A DNA stretch of 5,782 nt. Origin: Candidatus Parcubacteria bacterium. Its GTDB lineage: Bacteria; Patescibacteriota; Patescibacteriia; Patescibacteriales; Patescibacteriaceae. Made by a program: the position numbers and the translations under genes. The first letter of the stretch is position 1. Every line of letters starts with the position of its first letter. Under the pieces are notes generated by a model, which saw nothing but the letters and a program-made list of their open reading frames with translations, had not been told where the DNA came from and did not search any database. Below are positions 4,101-5,782 of this stretch, piece after piece. The stretch spans positions 1-5,782 of the forward strand of contig JAEWTE010000054.1 in NCBI GenBank assembly GCA_023459655.1. The letters are read 5' to 3'.

Positions 4101-5782
4101 TTAATCTTTAACACATCTGAATCTACTAGTAGATGGAAGTGATTGGTTAAAACTTAAAGTTAGTACACCTGGATACATAAAGGTTCCTCTATAAAAATCA
4201 AAAGGCTGAGAGCTGGAATTTGGCAGATAAATACTGCCATATGAAATCCAAGTAGAAGTGTTGGAATTACCTGGCAATAGTCCTAAACTTCCCAATGAAC
4301 CATAATTTACTAATTGATCATACTGAAACCATCCGGAAGAACTAGGGTTGTTAATTTTAGGAAGATCCTCATATGATAAAGAATTATTTATAGACTCTTG
4401 ATAAAGCCCTAGATTTCTAACTATTTGACCGTTAGAAAGAATAAGTGACGACCTTATTTGTCCTGATCCGACTGATCCGCCAGTCCAATTAGAGTCGATA
4501 TTTTCACCATTTTTTACTATCGTCATCCATTCGTTATTGTTTATAAGTCGAGCGCCAATGTTTTCGCAAGCGCTTATGGCAATATCTCGAAATTGTTGGT
4601 AATAAATATAGTTATAAGGTGTTGTTAACGTCGTTATTATACAGTTATTTTTATTAGGATCACAAATAGGTTTAAAAATACCGTCACTATAATGTCCTAA
4701 AATACGAGCTGTATCGGCCATAACTTGAAAATTGTTAGTAGTAAGTTCTGGGTTACCTGGAACATTAATCCACTCTATTTCAGATGATGGGTTATTTCTG
4801 TTTTGTATTTGGCAATCTTCGTTACAAATTTGAGTGCTGGTGTTCCAATTTGGTAAATTCATATTATAGTCGCACTGCTCCCCATAATCAATCCCTTCTC
4901 CTGTTAATGGATCGATCGACGTTTGTTCAGGTGTCCAGTAACTACCATCTTGCAGGAACCCATCTCCACAGTAACCACCGATATCTTTGCATTGATTTGA
5001 ACAATTATATTGAATAGAATATTGACTATTTCTATGTGTTGGTGGTGAATAGTTGGTATAGTCACATTCTTCAAAACATGAATTATGATCACCATCACCG
5101 CAAGTGCTATAATCTTCAATACAATTTGTCCAACGAGAACCATTATGAAGACAACATTTTTTATTGTTGCCACAGTCGTATAATTCACCGTGCGCTTCTT
5201 CAACATCTCCATTTCCGCAGTAACCACCACTTGTTAAACAATTGGAACTGGCAGGACATTCATATTGATAAGTAAGTCGCGACATATAAGGAGTTGTTGA
5301 ATGTGTTGGGTTAGAGTTATGATCACATCTTTCACGTGCCCACCCATTAACATTCAATTGTATTATCCCATCACCACACCAGCCATCAGTGGTTGACGCA
5401 CAACGGTTATTATTCTGAGACATTGTGCAAATATATTGATGGGTTGAGTTAGTTTCATGAGTTTCAGCAACAGTATATCTATCACAAAGCTCATAGGGAT
5501 AATCTAATATGCCATTGCCACACCAACCACCAGTAGTTCTTTGGCATTCACTAGAACAGCCATATTGATTATATTGGCTAGAATGCCAAGGAATTAATTC
5601 TGGTGTACTTGTAGCATCGCAATTCTCACCATGTTCTTGTTGTCTTATACCGTCTCCGCAATAACTCCCGTCGGGGCGAATATTTTGGCATTTAGTTATC
5701 GCGACACTGTCTATGTCAATATAACCGGGATTTTCGGGGATATTATTTTGACCTATAAAAATCGAAAAGTATAAAGTATTAA
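4101..5782 (-). CDS. Large exported Cys-rich repeat protein with C-terminal FGE/C-type-lectin-like domain (5'-truncated by window edge)
   Basis: The minus-strand frame is open from the TAA at 4103-4101 to the right edge: 559 complete residues with no start in sight. The internal Met at 5423-5421 falls inside a repeat, between ICT and SQNNN, and is not the gene start. The N-terminal part (to about 4812) has six cysteine-rich repeats of the form GG(Y/W)CGDG...CD...Y..C...C, like the myxococcal disulfide/DUF4215-type repeats. An earlier Cys (KCQNIRPDG, codon 5690-5688) suggests another repeat upstream. The C-terminal ~225 residues carry ACENIGARLINNNEWMTIV, NWTGGSVGSGQI and a final STSRFRCVKD. 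This pattern recalls the SUMF1/FGE-sulfatase and C-type-lectin fold, with 'GFRC' near the end and a likely C...C pair (codons 4568-4566 and 4115-4113). Sequence is rich in Asn, Ser and Tyr. It heads the unit with the calcium-repeat protein. Export and surface adhesion or ligand binding are inferred; the signal peptide or anchor would lie off-window. Confidence 0.85.
   Translation of the reverse strand, partial: NTLYFSIFIGQNNIPENPGYIDIDSVAITKCQNIRPDGSYCGDGIRQQEHGENCDATSTPELIPWHSSQYNQYGCSSECQRTTGGWCGNGILDYPYELCDRYTVAETHETNSTHQYICTMSQNNNRCASTTDGWCGDGIIQLNVNGWARERCDHNSNPTHSTTPYMSRLTYQYECPASSNCLTSGGYCGNGDVEEAHGELYDCGNNKKCCLHNGSRWTNCIEDYSTCGDGDHNSCFEECDYTNYSPPTHRNSQYSIQYNCSNQCKDIGGYCGDGFLQDGSYWTPEQTSIDPLTGEGIDYGEQCDYNMNLPNWNTSTQICNEDCQIQNRNNPSSEIEWINVPGNPELTTNNFQVMADTARILGHYSDGIFKPICDPNKNNCIITTLTTPYNYIYYQQFRDIAISACENIGARLINNNEWMTIVKNGENIDSNWTGGSVGSGQIRSSLILSNGQIVRNLGLYQESINNSLSYEDLPKINNPSSSGWFQYDQLVNYGSLGSLGLLPGNSNTSTWISYGSIYLPNSSSQPFDFYRGTFMYPGVLTLSFNQSLPSTSRFRCVKD
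4812..5672 (-). repeat. Six cysteine-rich CGDG-type coding repeats
   Basis: Units begin near 5672 (GSYCGDG), 5531 (GGWCGNG), 5387 (DGWCGDG), 5228 (GGYCGNG), 5108 (STCGDG) and 4979 (GGYCGDG), with spacings of roughly 120-160 bases. Units 1, 2, 3 and 6 each hold four Cys. Units 4 and 5 hold five each. Unit 6 has an insertion between CGDG and QCD. DNA identity between units is low outside the CGDG codons. Confidence 0.8.

Noticed and set aside
4101..4778. C-terminal lectin-like domain as a variable target of a diversity-generating retroelement
   Set aside because: Such folds are known targets in CPR genomes and the region is rich in Asn, Ser and Tyr. However, no reverse transcriptase, template repeat or near-identical second copy is visible in the window, so it cannot be supported here.
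4904..5230. Minus-strand open frame of 108 codons
   Set aside because: It is a shifted frame inside the Cys-rich gene; its composition is an out-of-frame reading of the repeats and no start signal precedes it.
4784..5275. Two plus-strand open frames (4784-5017 and 5036-5275)
   Set aside because: Both are antisense to the Cys-rich gene, have no ribosome binding site or recognisable protein features, and owe their length to the low stop density opposite the repeats.

Overview
The window is AT-rich and tightly packed. It has the look of a Patescibacteria (Candidate Phyla Radiation) genome: short genes, short intergenic gaps, an L10 of the CPR type, a compact MltG, an orphan receiver-only protein, and very large surface proteins built from disulfide and calcium-binding repeats. 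This assignment is inference from gene content; there is no rRNA in the window. Every complete gene ends in TAA, and no in-frame TGA was needed, so nothing suggests a recoded UGA.

Left part (1-935). The 5' end of rplJ (ribosomal protein L10) runs leftward off the window. It is preceded by a recognisable L10 leader RNA, and the leader ends in what looks like an intrinsic-terminator attenuator. Its sigma70-type promoter is back to back with an equally good rightward promoter. That promoter drives a 131-residue stand-alone receiver domain which lacks the phospho-accepting aspartate and the conserved lysine. The gene ends in a strong terminator whose loop contains the stop codon.

Middle (929-3458). 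A leftward two-gene unit encodes mannose-1-phosphate guanylyltransferase (GDP-mannose synthesis) followed six bases later by the membrane-anchored endolytic transglycosylase MltG. Divergent from it is a small divergent-PAP2 (DUF212/YuiD-like) membrane protein. The two divergent units share a 62-91 bp gap containing a perfect 11-bp inverted repeat whose arms each carry a TATAAT box. Envelope precursor supply, glycan-strand termination and a membrane phosphatase-like protein are thus grouped together.

Right part (3448-5782). A leftward pair of surface-protein genes converges on the PAP2 gene with an 11-bp overlap. The upstream gene is 5'-truncated by the window edge. It stays open for at least 559 codons and has six or more cysteine-rich repeats of the CGDG...CD...C..C type, followed by a C-terminal domain resembling the FGE-sulfatase/C-type-lectin fold. 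The downstream gene encodes a membrane-anchored protein with seven thrombospondin type 3-like calcium-binding repeats. Together they look like an exported surface module, plausibly for attachment. Only one of the six visible starts has a clear Shine-Dalgarno sequence.

The most interesting signals are the L10 leader attenuator, the phosphorylation-dead receiver encoded opposite rplJ, the palindromic divergent promoter, and the Cys-repeat/lectin-fold surface operon.
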